Source: Cyrtodaria siliqua (Eukaryota; Mollusca; Bivalvia; Adapedonta; Hiatellidae). From it: 64,000 nucleotides of DNA. The stretch spans positions 585,001-649,000 of the forward strand of contig JAWPHD010000094.1 of NCBI GenBank assembly GCA_037043455.1. The letters are read 5' to 3'. Below, in pieces: positions 1 through 12,250 of the stretch. The notes beneath the pieces are model-generated. The model was not told the DNA's origin. It was given only the letters and a program-made list of their open reading frames with translations, and ran no database searches. Both the position numbers and the translations under genes were made by a program. Each line of letters begins with the position of its first letter. The stretch's first letter is position 1.

Positions 1-394
1 TACCTAAGATGAACAAAGACGGCAGAGTTAGACGCAGCAGATATTTAATTTACGGCAACAGTCGACATACTCAAATGATATTACGGGCATCTATTGTTAT
101 TGAATATTATACGGGCTATAATTATATCAGTTACCAAAGAGGGCTAAAGTTTGCTGATATATCAGAAAACAGTGGATTAAAAATACTGAATACAGTATAC
201 GGTAATGTACCTACCCATGTGTTTCCCTTACTGGAGGCGGCAGCCAAACCCCGGAGATTAGACAAAAATGGGGTAGGAAATTAGACAGAACCTCTTACCA
301 ACATGGGGATATTTGATATTGATATTAACAACTACCATGAGGAACTAGACATAATTTTAGCCCATAGGAATTTGGAATTATACAATCAATTTGT

Positions 395-560
395 AATATG
401 TATATATCATCATCCGGTTTCCAAAATAATTTTTTTAAGCTGACTAGGTGGCCGATTTGGCTAAGGCGTCTGCTATTGGGCGAGGCGCTGTTTAGAGGTT
501 TGTGTCCTAGCGCTGCTGGTTCGAATCCGTTGGTAAGTGGTTTGTACACAATTGTTTCCA
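395..560 (+). repeat. tRNA-derived SINE-like copy 1
   Basis: A tRNA-like head at about 438-533 has a box A-like stretch (tggccgatttggctaaggcg) and a box B-like stretch (ggttcgaatcc), spaced as in a type II (Leu/Ser) tRNA with a long variable arm. A second diverged copy lies at 815-935 with the same upstream flank (catccg...ttttaag). The acceptor stem does not pair well, so this is a SINE or tRNA pseudogene rather than a functional tRNA. Confidence 0.6.
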
Positions 561-814
561 CATATAAAATATGTAATGTTTCTGCGTTTATCTTATAGAT
601 TCTACGTTAAAGAAAGTTCGTTACTACGAATTTAATTCTCTCAAATAATATAATATGAGCTGTCGTCTTTCTATGATTTATGTTTGTATAGGTACCTGAG
701 ATTGTAACACGTAATGTGAATCATCTATTGTATCACTATACGATATGGTTGTTGTTATTTGACGGACAAACCCGAAGATATCCGACGCGTTCAAGAGTAA
801 GACCTTAATATCAT

Positions 815-935
815 CCGATTTTCGAAATTAATGTTTTTAGGTTGACTAACTGGCCGAATGGGCTAAGGCGTCTGCTGTTAGGCGAGGCGCTGTGTTGAGG
901 TTGGTGTTCTAGGTGAACGGATTCAAATCCGTACA
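815..935 (+). repeat. tRNA-derived SINE-like copy 2
   Basis: This copy is clearly homologous to 395-560: same tRNA-like head, box A (tggccgaatgggctaaggcg), degraded box B (gattcaaatcc) and same upstream flank. It is followed at once by a GTGC/GTGT microsatellite at about 940-990. Confidence 0.58.
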
Positions 936-939
936 TATA

Positions 940-990
940 TCTGCGTGCGTGCGTGCGTGCGTGCGTGAGTGCGTGCGTGCGTGTGTGTGT
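940..990. repeat. GTGC/GTGT microsatellite
   Basis: Alternating gtgcgtgc and gtgtgt units form a simple repeat directly after the second SINE-like copy. Confidence 0.85.
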
Positions 991-1105
991 ACTAACGCTT
1001 AATAATATCAAGGCAACGTACTTCACTTGAACTGGAACTGCTTCTTAAAAGTAGGCATAAATGTCGAACAGGAAATGTAGCATTCACATAGTCAACCAAA
1101 ATTAC

Positions 1106-1695
1106 GCATACAAAACAACACACACTATACAGAACCACAATATACAAAACAACACACAATATACAAAACCACAATATACAAAACAACACACAATATACAA
1201 AACCACAATATACAAAACCACAATATACAAAACAACACACAATATACAAAACCACAATATACAAAACCACAATATACAAAACAACACACAATATACAAAA
1301 CCACAATATACAAAACAACACACAATATACAAAACCACAATATACAAAACAACACACAATATACAAAACCACAATAAACAAAACAACACACAATATACAA
1401 AACAACACACAATATACAAAACCACAATATACAAAACAACACACAATATACAAAACCACAATATACAAAACAACACACAATATACAAAACAACACACAAT
1501 ATACAAAACAACATACAATATACAAAACAACACACAATATACAAAACAACACACAATATACAAAACAACACACAATATACAAAACAACATACAATATACA
1601 AAACAACACACAATATACAAAACAACACACAATATACAAAACAACATACAATATACAAAACAACACACAGCATACAAAACAACACACAATATAAG
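1106..1695. repeat. minisatellite (acaatatacaaaac units)
   Basis: Tandem array of two alternating unit types, one of about 15 bp ending in cca and one of about 19 bp ending in aacacac. Long open frames exist in several phases on both strands only because the units contain no stop. The preceding 1035-1105 is a fragment of the dispersed repeat also seen at 7665, 38285 and 39165. Confidence 0.93.
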
Positions 1696-1767
1696 GACAT
1701 GGCAAAGTATGCACAACAACTTAAAGGGGTTGACAATTACAGATATCTTAAATAATGTAAATAATGT

Positions 1768-2165
1768 TACATGAATATGGTATGGATACATGACTATGGT
1801 ATGGACACATGTATACGGTATGGAAACATCAATATTGTATAGATACATGAATATGGTATGGATACATAAATATGGTATGGATACATGAATATGGTATGGA
1901 AACATAAATATTGTATGGAAACATGAATATGGTATGGATACATGAATATGGTATGGAAACATGAATATGGTATAGATACATGAATATGGTATGGATACAT
2001 GAATATCGTATAGACACATGAAAATGATATGGGGATACATGCATATGGTATGGATACATGAATATGGTATAGATACATGAATAAGGTATAGATACATGAA
2101 TATGGTATAGATACATGAATATGGTATGGAAACATGAATATGGTATAGATACATGAATATATACA
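1768..2165. repeat. 19-bp minisatellite
   Basis: About 21 head-to-tail copies of a 19-bp unit (atgaatatggtatggatac) with scattered substitutions. The open frames across it are repeat translations, not genes. Confidence 0.93.
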
Positions 2166-2299
2166 ATATCTGGGATATGTCGATATTTAACTGAAAACTT
2201 AACACGTTCCATGTCTTGCTGTTTTCATAAAATCGTCAAGCTATGATGCTGAAGCAGTGGTTGGATATCAGATGCAAATACAATTGGTCATGGATGAAC

Positions 2300-3255
2300 T
2301 TCTTGTTTTTTCTCAATTGTTCTGTATTAGGAGCTAGATGTTCCATACTTGGGCATTGAGTTCTTTATTAGGTGCTACGTGTTCCTTACTTTGGAAATGA
2401 GTTCTTTATTTGGTGTTAGATGTTCCTTATTTGGACAATGCGTTACTTATTAGGTGCTAGATGTTCAGTACTTGGGTATTTAGTTCTTTATTAGGAGATA
2501 GAAGTTCTATACGTGGACACTGGGTTCTTTGTTAGGTGCTAAATGTTCCTTACATGGGAACTGAGATTTTTATTAGGAGCTTGATGTTCCTTACTTGGGC
2601 ATTGCGTTTTTTTATTAGGAGCTAGATGTTCCTTACTTGGGCGATGACTTCTTGATTAGATGCTAGATGTTCCGTACTTGGGCTTTGCGTTCTTTATTAG
2701 GAACTATATGTTCTATATTTAGGCACTGGATTCCTTGTTAGGCGCTAATTGTTCCTTACTTGGGCATTCTGTTTTTTATTAGGAGCTAGATGTTCTATAC
2801 TTGGGCATTGAGTTCTTTGCTAGGTGCTAGATGTTCCTAAGTCGGGTATTGTATTATTTGTTAGGTACTAGATATTCATTTCTTGGGCACTGGAATCTTT
2901 GTTAGGTGCTAGATGTTCCTTACATGGGCATTGCGTTCTTTGTTGTTAGGTGCTAGATGTTCATTTTCTTGGCACTGGGTTCTTTTTTATGTGCTAGAAT
3001 GTTCCTTTTTGGGGCATTTAGTTCTCTGCTAGGTGCTAGATGTTCCTTTTGTTGGCATACGGTACTTTGTTATGTGCTTGAATTGTCTTTCTTTGGCAAT
3101 GAGTTCTTTATTAGACACTAGATGTTCTTTACTTGAGCACTGAGTTCTTTGTTAGGTGCTAGATTTCCTGCCTTGAGCACTGAGTTCTTTTTTGGGTTCT
3201 AAATGTTCTTTACTTAGGCAATGAGTTATTTGCTAGGTGCTAGTTGTTCTGTACG
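2300..3255. repeat. about 42-bp minisatellite, left block
   Basis: Degenerate tandem units built around ttgttaggtgctagatgttc, ccttacttgggcattg and agttcttt. The same array resumes at 4175-5190 after an unrelated block, which indicates an insertion or replacement within one array. Confidence 0.88.
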
Positions 3256-3289
3256 CTATGACATTATGTGGTAATATGCATTCTGCGCG

Positions 3290-4165
3290 ATAACATCAAA
3301 ATCATAACACCCCCACTGATGAAACTTCGTATATGCATTGACGTTGGCAAGAGAAAGAACCTTATTTCCTTGGGGTCAGTAGGACAAGTGTCAAGGTCAC
3401 CATGACCTTATATGGAAATACATATTCCGCCAAATAATTGTGAAACCACAACACTCACACTCATGACACGTTATAGGTACATTGCCTTTGGTCAGAGGAG
3501 GAAACCCTGTTGCTTTTGAATTCACTAGGTCAAAGGTCAAGGTCACCAGTACATAATCCAAGTGATAGCTTCATGAGTATAATACCTACAATCATGAACC
3601 TTTGGAGATACTTTCCCTTGCTGAGAGGAGGAACCCTATTGCTTTTGGGGTTAGTAGGTCAAAAGGTCAAGGTCATCATGTCCTCATATGGCAATTGACA
3701 ATCCCGGAAATATGATACCCATACTTACTAAACTTATAGGTGAATTGTCCTTGGTCAGAGGAGGAAGCCTATTACTTTTGGGGTCAGTAGGTCATCAAGG
3801 TCACATTGAACTGAAATGACTAAATTCTAAGACATTTTCCTCACTGTAACTTATAACTTTTAGACCTACAGTTTTGAAACTTTACATAAATAGTATCCAT
3901 GGTAAAACAACAACCCCTATTGTTTTAAGCTTAGTAGGTCATGTCAGGTCACTGTGACCTAATCATGACAAATTCCTTCCCAGCTGTTAGTCACTGTTTT
4001 AATCTACAGTCTTGAAACTTTATACAAATAGTGCTCTTGGTTAAACAACATCCCCTATCAGTTATTTCTTTTGTTAGAAGGTTAAAGGTAAGGGTTATAT
4101 TGATCTGACACCTAGGAAATGCTTTTAACATAAAAGCTTTAGGAAACGGGCTTATAATGCCCCGT
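3290..4165. repeat. dispersed repeat rich in GGTCA half-sites
   Basis: Several degenerate copies of a unit of about 140 bp containing ggtcaaggtcac, 'gaaactt' and 'ttggtcagaggagg'. It interrupts the 42-bp minisatellite. Related sequence occurs in the opposite orientation at 44340-45010 and 57030-57770. The 62-codon frame here is not convincing as a gene. Confidence 0.8.
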
Positions 4166-4174
4166 TAGGCGGCG

Positions 4175-5190
4175 CTCTTGTTAGGTGATATAATGTTCCT
4201 TACTTGGGCACTGAGTTTATATTAGGAGCTAGATGTTCCTTACCTGGGCATTGAGATCAATATTAGGTGCTAGATTTTCTGTATTTGGAGACTGAGTTCT
4301 TTATTAGGAGCTAGGTGTTCCTTTCTTGAGCATTGAGTTCTTTGTTAGGTACTACATGCTCTGTAGTCGGACATTTAGTTCTTTGTTAGGTGATAGATGT
4401 TCATTTTTTGGGCACGGGTTCTTTATCATATGCTAGATGTTCCTTTCTTGGGCATTAAGTGCTCTGTTAGGTGCTAGATGGTACTTACTTGGGCCTTGAG
4501 TTATTTTGTTAGGCGCTAGAATATTCCTTTCGTGGGCATTAGATTTGTTGTTATGTGCTAGAATTTTCTTTATTGGCCATTGCGTTCTTTGTTAGGCGCT
4601 AGATGTTCTGTAAATGGTCATTCAGTTCTTTGTTAGGCACGCTAGATGTTCTGTAATGGTCATTCAGTTTTTCATTAGGAGCTAGATGTTTCTTACTTGG
4701 GCATTGAGATCTTTATAGGAGCTTGATTTTTCTTAATTGGACATAGAGTTCGTTGTTAGGTGCTAGATGTTCCTTTCTTGGGCATTTAGTGCTCTGTTAG
4801 GTGCTAGATGGTACTTACCAGGGCCTTGAGTTATTTTATTAGGTGCTAGAATATTCCTTTCGTGGGCATTAGATTCGTTGTTATATGTTAGAATTTTCTT
4901 TCTTGGCCATTGCGTTCTTTGTTAGGCGCTAGATGTTCTGTAAATGGTCATTCAGTTCTTTGTTAGGCGCGCTAGATGTTCTGTTATGGTTATTCAGTTC
5001 CCCATTAGGAGCTAGATGTCTCTTACTTGGGCATTGAGTTCTTTATTAGGAGTTTGATTTTCCCTAATTGGGCACTGAGTTCGTTGTTAGGTGCTAGATG
5101 TTTCCTTCTTGGGCATTGAGTTCTTTGTTATGTACTAGATGGTCCTTACTTGTTCACTGAGTTTTTTATTAGGTTCTAGATGTTCTGTGC
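4175..5190. repeat. about 42-bp minisatellite, right block
   Basis: Continuation of the array at 2300-3255. A longer internal duplication is visible: about 4590-4680 resembles about 4920-5000 (ggcgctagatgttctgtaaatggtcattcag occurs in both), so higher-order units are forming. Confidence 0.87.
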
Positions 5191-5380
5191 TTAGAATTCA
5201 CTGTCAAGTACGGTTTCGGTGTAGATCTTTTTTTGGTATGGTTTATTATTTTCAAGATAGCGGACAATGTTTACGTCGGAAGGTAGGTGCCCAGTTATTT
5301 CACCTGGATGTTTTCATATCCATCGTTTATATTATATATAATCATTATTGTAGTATCAGGAAAGGTTCAATGTCTTGAAT

Positions 5381-5937
5381 TATTCTCATCAATCTCACAG
5401 ACCTCCGGTTTTAAAACCACAATCAGCTCTCACAACCAGCGGTTTCCCTTTAAAAAAAAACATGAATCGAGAGATGATCACTATTTTGGTGCCTGGGAGT
5501 CATTTAGAGTCATTCTGACTTCTATAAGGTGCATACATATTATAATCCTTCCATTTAGAGTGTATGTAAACACCCTTTAACCATATAACTTGCTGAATGT
5601 AAATGTTTTATGAGTTTGAAAATTGTCGCGATGATACGTTGTGTACCCAAGGCTATTTGAACACGGTACGGTGTAGTATAAGCACAAGTTGACAGATATT
5701 CGCACATTTGTGGTACGGTGTAGAACGAACTTATCTGGTTGACGCAGTTTTGGTAAACGAATTTGGATGCTAGTATATGCATTGTGTTTCTGTTATTCTG
5801 TTAAACTCTTTCTAAATGACTCCCAGGCACCAACATAATGGTCATCTCCCGATTCATTTTTTTCTAAACGGGAAACCGCTGGTGCCTAGAGCTGATTTTG
5901 GTTTTTAAAGACGAGATCTGTGAGATTGATGAGAATA
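5381..5937. mobile_element. foldback/MITE-like element with about 130-bp inverted repeats
   Basis: The arm 5381-5512 is the imperfect reverse complement of 5811-5937. Shared blocks are tattctcatcaatctcacag, caatcagctct, agcggtttccc and tggtgcctgggagtcattta. About 300 bp of unique sequence lies between the arms. No transposase and no clear target duplication are visible. The flanks (5190-5380 and 5940-6390) show nothing else I recognise. Confidence 0.75.
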
Positions 5938-6387
5938 TCAATACTGCAAATATGAAAGCTATACAGGTATGAAACCAACAATTATTTTCCAGAATTGACA
6001 CCGATGTTAAAATGTCATATATCAATGATTTGCTATAACTTCAACTCAATTATAGATAATGCAGTAGTGTAATTTTCACATAGAAAACGTATTTTCCACT
6101 TGAAAAATCATCAGAAAAGGTGGGTGTCACAAGACATGTAAGAAAGTTCTTGTTTGTTTACCACAGGTCGAGGGTACAGACTTTTTCATTGATAGTTGCT
6201 CACAAAGTGGGAGCATGGAGTCGAAATTTCAAAATTGTTAATCAGTTATCCAGTAAAAAACTATTAATACGTTTCTTGTACACACAACAACAAAAACGAA
6301 AAGAAATGGGCATTTTCCACCTACTTATAATGCTCCTTTCCCTCAAAAAAGGAGGGATTACTTTTTATTATAGGAACTACATTCGAC

Positions 6388-6500
6388 TACACCTCGGAGG
6401 TTTACATGTAATTGGTGGTAGTAAACCTACGCGGATACACGTACACACCTCGGAGGTTTACATGCAATTGGTGGTAGTAAACCTACGCCGATACAACAAT
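6388..6500. repeat. two-copy direct repeat of about 59 bp
   Basis: Two adjacent copies of a segment containing acctcggaggtttacatg and ttggtggtagtaaacctacg. The open frame spanning them (6120-6542) has no other support. Confidence 0.8.
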
Positions 6501-6551
6501 GGAATTGACTTCTCTAGGATTTTCAGATATACTTCGTACTAACTCTAGATC

Positions 6552-6878
6552 ATTGAATTGAATTGAATGTTGTTTAACGGCTCATCAACACAGTATAGGT
6601 TATTTAGAGCCGCCCCAGAGAGAGGGGAAGGATACATAGGAATCCGGGAACCTGCCCTACTCTTATTATCGAATAGATTCCTATGGTTCTTTAACGTGCT
6701 CGGAGGATAGACCGATACACGGGACCGCCCGGTTTACGTCCCCATCCGAAGGACGAGGCTAAGGGAAAGTGTCTTGCCCAAGAACACACCGACGGAACTC
6801 AGTGGCACCACGGAAGATAGAACCCGGGACCTCCGGTTACAAATCCGCCGCGCTACCGACTGCGCCACGCAAGCCCTC
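6552..6878 (-). repeat. full-length tRNA-derived SINE (family A)
   Basis: Read on the minus strand this starts with a tRNA-like head (gtggcgcagtcggtagcgcg box A, cccgggttct box B) at about 6810-6878. A conserved body follows, containing 'cttgggcaagacactttccc', 'ttaaagaaccataggaatc' and 'gggcaggttcccgg', with a tail of gttaaacaacattcaattcaa. Body fragments recur at 8608-8690, 19935-20320 and 51575-51690, which defines a family. The next stretch, 6900-7660, is AT-rich and holds nothing I recognise. Confidence 0.78.
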
Positions 6879-7664
6879 AACTTTAGATAAACAGATAAGC
6901 TGAAGGTATACATAGTATAGAGTATGTTTTAGCGCGTGCTATGGATTGTTTTTTTTATCAGTATGTTGTTTATACCTACTGCTGTCAAGGACACGTACAC
7001 TAGATTTTCAAACCGTAACCGACCGGTCTGTCACAATGACAGAATGTCAGATATATTAGACAGTAGTGTATTTCTACCTAGAATTGGATAATTTCAGCAT
7101 AATTTACCTTACCCGATAGTTTTCTGCGTATTTCTTCTTTTTTTCTCCAGATATATACGAATATAGAATTTTTATCAGGTAGATATAAATGATATTTTCG
7201 TGCCAGGGACATGTAGGTTCACGTACTCGTCTTATTTTATTAATAGGTAATACAACAATATTAAGGAACAGAACATAATTAAAATATCTTAGATTTTACT
7301 AAATGTACCTCTACATTTGTAATCTAAATAATTGTTGACAGTGCCATCTTTATTATAAATATCAAAATACAAGTTGAATTTATGCTCGATTACTTCCAGA
7401 ATAAAAGAAAGTTCTTAAACGTCTAATAAAGTCTTATTAGCAATCTAAATATGTCAAGTATTTGATTATAATCTAACGTGAAAGTATGGTATTTAAATGA
7501 ACTACAGCCGTATGTTTATAATTCATACGTGCTTGATATACTATTCCTTTTACCGTGGAAATAAAACAGAGGTCGCTTTAGGATGGAACAACTGTTTTCA
7601 AGGAGAATCGTTTACCAAACTTAAAAAATATTTAAAAAAAAAAGTGAAATAGAACAGGAATAGT

Positions 7665-7865
7665 AGCATTCAAGGACGACAGTCAACCACAAACACACAC
7701 AGAAACAAAGAACAACACTAAAGATGAATAAAAGGCGATATTACGAAATCACAAACAATAAAGGGTTGACAAGTGGGCTACCGCCTTGGAACGGTCAGTG
7801 GCAAAAAAGGCCGCAGGGGTTTGAACCAGGTTCTAGGGTGCACCAAACCTCACTCTATAACATTA
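7665..7865 (+). repeat. dispersed repeat R3, copy
   Basis: Contains cagtcaaccacaaacacacac, then gggctaccgccttggaacg, cagtggcaaa and a tRNA B-box-like ggtttgaacc. Homologous copies occur at 38285-38530 (+), 39165-39335 (+) and 56630-56860 (-), with a fragment at 1035-1105. It could be a SINE tail or the end of a larger retroelement; the class is unclear. The 100-codon frame that follows (7905-8207) has no family resemblance I know. Confidence 0.7.
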
Positions 7866-8387
7866 CATGATGTTGACGTACTTCTATGAAATGCATACAG
7901 GACATTGACTGAATTCTTCTTCAAAGAAATACAAACAGGACAAAGCCTTACTTGTGTCTTTAGGAAATTCATCCAGACTTATTTGGGGATCTCAATTTTA
8001 AGTAGGTCATACACTAAACTTCAACCCACAGCTTTAACATTTAGATATCACGCGGATATCATTCTCACGATTGCATTGACAAACCGACCCAATAAAGACA
8101 CCTTCGTAAACAAGGGTATCCATAACACAACTATACCATTAATAGCCGGCATGACATTGACATACGATATATCGTACACCACAGCAATGCGTAAAATGTG
8201 CAGTTAATGTTTTCATTTAACCCAAATCATGGCTGTACCTATATAATGTTATATATGCCTTAATAAAATCCGAATCTATTGGGAGTGTACTTCTCTTGAT
8301 TTATATAGATCTAGCTTTTTTAGTATACTTTGATAATGCTTTGAAAATTAAATTGAATGTTTTTGAACTGCAAATAAACACAGTAAA

Positions 8388-8391
<4 letters not shown>

Positions 8392-8447
<56 letters not shown>
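8392..8447. repeat. (GA)n microsatellite
   Basis: Uninterrupted ga dinucleotides. A second (GA)n tract lies at 8573-8607, next to a SINE family A fragment. Confidence 0.95.
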
Positions 8448-8448
<1 letters not shown>

Positions 8449-8568
8449 TGACATATCGGGACATGTTTGGGGAGGGGGAGGGGACGAGGTCTTGTGAGGA
8501 CACGAAAGAGATTAACGTTTAAGGACACTTGAGAGACAATGACCTCATATAGTAAGTGTTAGACCCTA

Positions 8569-8607
<39 letters not shown>

Positions 8608-8615
<8 letters not shown>

Positions 8616-8690
8616 TGGGTAATGAGAATCCAGGAACCTGCCCTACTCTTACTTGCGAATTGATTTCTATGGTTCTTTAACGTGTTCGGC
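8608..8690 (-). repeat. SINE family A fragment
   Basis: Matches the body of the SINE at 6552-6878 (gaatccaggaacctgcccta, ctatggttctttaacgtgttc) in the same orientation. It lacks the tRNA-like head and abuts a (GA)n tract. Confidence 0.75.
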
Positions 8691-8744
8691 ACATATTAAC
8701 CATGTTAACTTAAGATTACAAACAAACGATTAAAGATTTATAAA

Positions 8745-9140
8745 TCAAAAGATGAAGGGTGCATGGGACGCATGCTAGCCTCATTGGACCTCCAATCACT
8801 TCAGGATCGACGGACATCAATCCGCCTAGTCTTTCTTTACAAAGTGGTCGAGGGGCTAGTACCAGCTATTGCTCCAGAGGAATATATTCAACCTGCGAGG
8901 AATCGAAGACATATTACATTAACAAAAAAATACTGACTTTGTCGCAGACAACATATTATATAAACAAGTTGTAATCAACGATAGAGGCCTGAAAATCAAA
9001 ATTTTTAAAACTGAGCAGTTAAGACATTCATTTTTCGTGAAAACGCCTGAACATTGGAACCACCTGGAACACAAAGTCAAAGGGGTCCACGCAGAGACAG
9101 TTGAGGTTTTTAAAACAGCCCTCCCGAAGTGCTATTAATT
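8745..9140 (+). pseudogene. non-LTR retrotransposon (LINE) pol C-terminal tail
   Basis: The translation resembles the extreme C-terminus of Jockey/CR1-type LINE polyproteins: a 'LQSLQDRRTSIRLVFLYKVV' segment, then after stops and a frameshift 'SFFVKTPEHWNHL', and a final KCY-stop. Only the 3' end of the element is present, as expected for 5'-truncated LINE copies. A second copy of the last residues is at 49428-49500. The family assignment comes from recall of the C-terminal motif, not a search. Confidence 0.6.
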
Positions 9141-9264
9141 TACTAGCACTGCGCACTCCCACCCGGTGTTATAAGTCATAACAGGCCCTTCACTCTTAAC
9201 TACAGAAACAGAAAGAATTTAAACATTTTCGAATGTAAAGAAATATTTCTTGTATGAATAATAA

Positions 9265-9425
9265 ACAATAATAAAATAGTAGTAGAGTGTTGGACCCATG
9301 ATAAAAAAAGTCGTGGGTTCGATCCCCGCCATAACCATATGTGTTGTGTCCCTGAGCAGTTAATATCTGCATTTGCTTAGTACTGGTTCTACCCAGGAAG
9401 ACATCGAGAGTGATTAAAATAAGTT
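9265..9425 (+). repeat. tRNA-like/SINE fragment
   Basis: A box B-like gtgggttcgatccccgcc lies at about 9313-9331, preceded by gagtgttggacccatgat and followed by a non-tRNA body (ctggttctacccaggaagac). The box A region is degraded. Confidence 0.45.
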
Positions 9426-9477
9426 CAGAGAGCTTTCGTTACAATCGATGTAAAATAAATAAGTTTAAACTAATAAA

Positions 9478-9850
9478 CAAGAGGCCCAAGAGGGCCTGTA
9501 TCACACTACTGGCTATATGGAGTCTTTGATGGGAACACATCACAGTCTCCGTGAAAACCGTCGGTCCGTCGGACATGACAGGCAAATTTTTGAAATGTCC
9601 GGCAGAAAATTCCCGAGGCGGTTTAAGTGTCCGGCCATTTTTAAGACTAAAATCCTACCAGAGACCACGTTTTATCGCTTGTAATTTTCCATCGAGTGTC
9701 TGTCCAATTTTAAAACTAAAATCCTACATCCTAAAACCCATTTCATTGCGCTTTAACAAAAATATGGTTCAGCTTAAGCTTTTCGGTCAGACAACACATT
9801 CCAGTTTGTCTGACCGAATGTCCTGTGGACTTGAAAATGTGTTAGCATAG
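9478..9850. repeat. dispersed repeat (gaggcccaagagggcctg family)
   Basis: Begins with a short palindromic motif, aggcccaagagggcct, followed by internally repeated segments: cggcagaaaattc / cggccattttt, and 'aaaactaaaatcctac' twice. The apparent 99-codon frame is composed of these repeats and is not called as a gene. Confidence 0.45.
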
Positions 9851-9904
9851 ACTGACATCAACAACATGCGCAACTAGGCTTGGTACTGATCATTCCCTGG
9901 CAAG

Positions 9905-11190
9905 CCTAAGTATCTCAATGTGTATCATACAGTCATACAAGTAACACAATGTGTATGATACAGTCAAACAAGTATCACAATGTGTATCATACAGTCATAC
10001 AAGTATCGCAATGTGTATCATACAGTCATCAATGTGAATCATACAGTCAGGCAAGTAACACAATGTGTATCATTCAGTCATACAAGTATCACAATGCGTA
10101 TCATACAGTGATACAAGTATCGCAATGTGTAGCATACAGTGATACAGTATCGCAATGTGTATCATACAGTCAGGCAAGTAACACAATGTTTATCATTCAG
10201 TCATACAAGTATCGCAATGTGTATCATACAGTCCTCAATGTGTATCATACAGTCAGGCAAGTAACACAATGTGTATCATTCAGTCATACAAGTATCACAA
10301 TGAGTATCATACAGTCATACAAGTATCGCAATGTGTAGCATACAGTGATACAGTATCGCAATGTGTATCATACAGTCAGGCAAGTAACACAATGTGTATC
10401 ATTCAGTCATACAAGTATCACAATGCGTATCATACATTGATACAAGTATCGCAATGTGTAGCATACACTCAAGCAAGTAACACAATGTGTATCATACAGT
10501 CATACAAGTATCACAATGCGTATCATACAGTGATAAAAGTATCGCAATGTATAGCATACAGTCAGGCAAGTAACACAATGTGTATCATACAGTCATACAA
10601 GTAACACAATGTGTATCATTCAGTCATACAAGTATCACAATGCGTATCATACAGTGATACAAGTATCGCAATGTGTATCATACAGTCAGACAAGTAACGC
10701 AATATGTATCATACAGTCAGACAAGTAACACATTGTGTATCATACAGTCATACAAGTATCACAATGTGTATCATACAGTCATAGAAGCATCGCAATGTGT
10801 ATCATAGTCAGACAAGTAACGCAATGTGTATCGTACAGTCAGACAGTATCGCAATGTGTATCATACAGTCATACAGGTATCACTGTGTGTATCATACAGT
10901 CAGGCAAGTAACGCAAAGTGTATCATACAGTCATACAAGTATCACAATGTGTATCATACAGTCAGACAAGTAACAAAATGTGTATCATACAGTCATTAAT
11001 GTGTATCATACAGTCATACAAACATCGCAATGTGTATCATACATTCAGGCAAGTAACGCAATGTGTATCATACAGTCATACAGGTATCACAATGTGTATC
11101 ATACGGTCAGACAAGCAACGCAATGTGTATCATACAGTCATACAAGTATCGCAATGTGTATTATACAGTCAGACTTATATCACTATACAT
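9905..11190. repeat. 31-bp minisatellite
   Basis: About 40 units of roughly 31 bp (gtatcatacagtcatacaag, then tatcacaatgt) with unit variants 'caggcaagtaac' and 'cagacaagtaac'. Higher-order repeats are evident: 10060-10170 resembles 10270-10370. Open frames over the array are artefacts of the repeat. Confidence 0.94.
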
Positions 11191-11264
11191 ATGGTATAGT
11201 CAGACAATTTGTTTGGTGTTTAACATCATTATTTTCCAACACATTAAAGGCTATGCACAACTGT

Positions 11265-11440
11265 CGAATTTTGTTTAGTGGTAGAGGCAGACCACCTATT
11301 TATTCCTGGTTAGAACCAGTACCGTATACCTCCCACCATTCGTAAGAATCAACACTTTCTCACTTACAAGTCAAGCCAGTGTGTTTTGAACAAGCAGCGG
11401 TGAAATGCAAATAGCATCTTTACCCATCGACCACAGACAC
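11265..11440 (-). repeat. SINE family B body fragment
   Basis: On the minus strand this carries gacttgtaag, gtgttgattctta, 'taaccaggaataa' and tggtctgcctctaccac. These match the bodies of the tRNA-headed copies at 52748-53010 and 51695-51935. The head is missing. The stretch 11440-12240 is AT-rich with no feature I can support. Confidence 0.6.
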
Positions 11441-12250
11441 ACTTTATAGTCAGACAAGTACCTACAACGATACCGCACTTACAGTCAGATAATTATATAG
11501 CAATATTTTGTATCGCCAGACATTAGAAAAAAAAAGGTTTTGTATTTGGATTTAAGATACATACATGCACCATAGAAAGGGTAAGGTTCTAAAAACTTTA
11601 GGATAGGGGCTCAAATTTAGGGTCGGTATGAAAACAGGAAACAAACTAAGTTTTTTTTAAGGTTTCAGTGTACTCATTAAACAATTTCATAATCATTCTA
11701 TACATATTTAATGATCAACAGACTTAGGGCATTGTTTAAAATTTATTGGACTTTTTCCTGTTCAAACCTGATGCTTTATACGGGTTTGTTTAATTTCCAG
11801 AACTGTAGATAAGCTGAGTTTTTGAGTTTTTTACTCATCTTTTTTTTACAAAAACTGTCAGTTTTTTTAAAAATGTGAGTATCATTATTCATCAAGTTAC
11901 TGCAAAGACTCATAACTTTTAAAATCACGAGTATTATATTTGTATGTATAGTCCTGTGGAACAGTTTATTCCATAGTTACATGATGAAAATTGTTCTAAT
12001 CACGTGTCTAATATTAAGGTCATACAGTGATTCTATTGTTTTTACTTAACTTCCATTTAATCAGAATAGTTGGTTCTTGTAAAATGTATTAATTCACATC
12101 CATTTTGAAAGCATGAACTATTTAAAGCAAGTGTTTACTATGAACGAGTTCCCTTTACTCCTTCATTTTTAATCTGATGTGTAAATACTCATTGCAGTCA
12201 AAAATTATCTACAGCTCTGATTTGCAAATGAAAACTATTTATTTTTTTAC

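Noticed and set aside
395..935. Two functional tRNA genes
   Set aside because: A and B boxes are present but acceptor stems do not pair and a shared non-tRNA flank shows dispersed repeat copies.
992..2212. Long open frames (up to 367 codons) on both strands, cysteine- and valine-rich or Thr/Gln-rich
   Set aside because: They are translations of two minisatellites lacking stop codons in several phases. Composition follows the repeat unit exactly.
9949..11345. Overlapping frames with repeated MCIIQSYKYHN peptides
   Set aside because: Reading of the 31-bp minisatellite; no sign of a coding constraint or start context.
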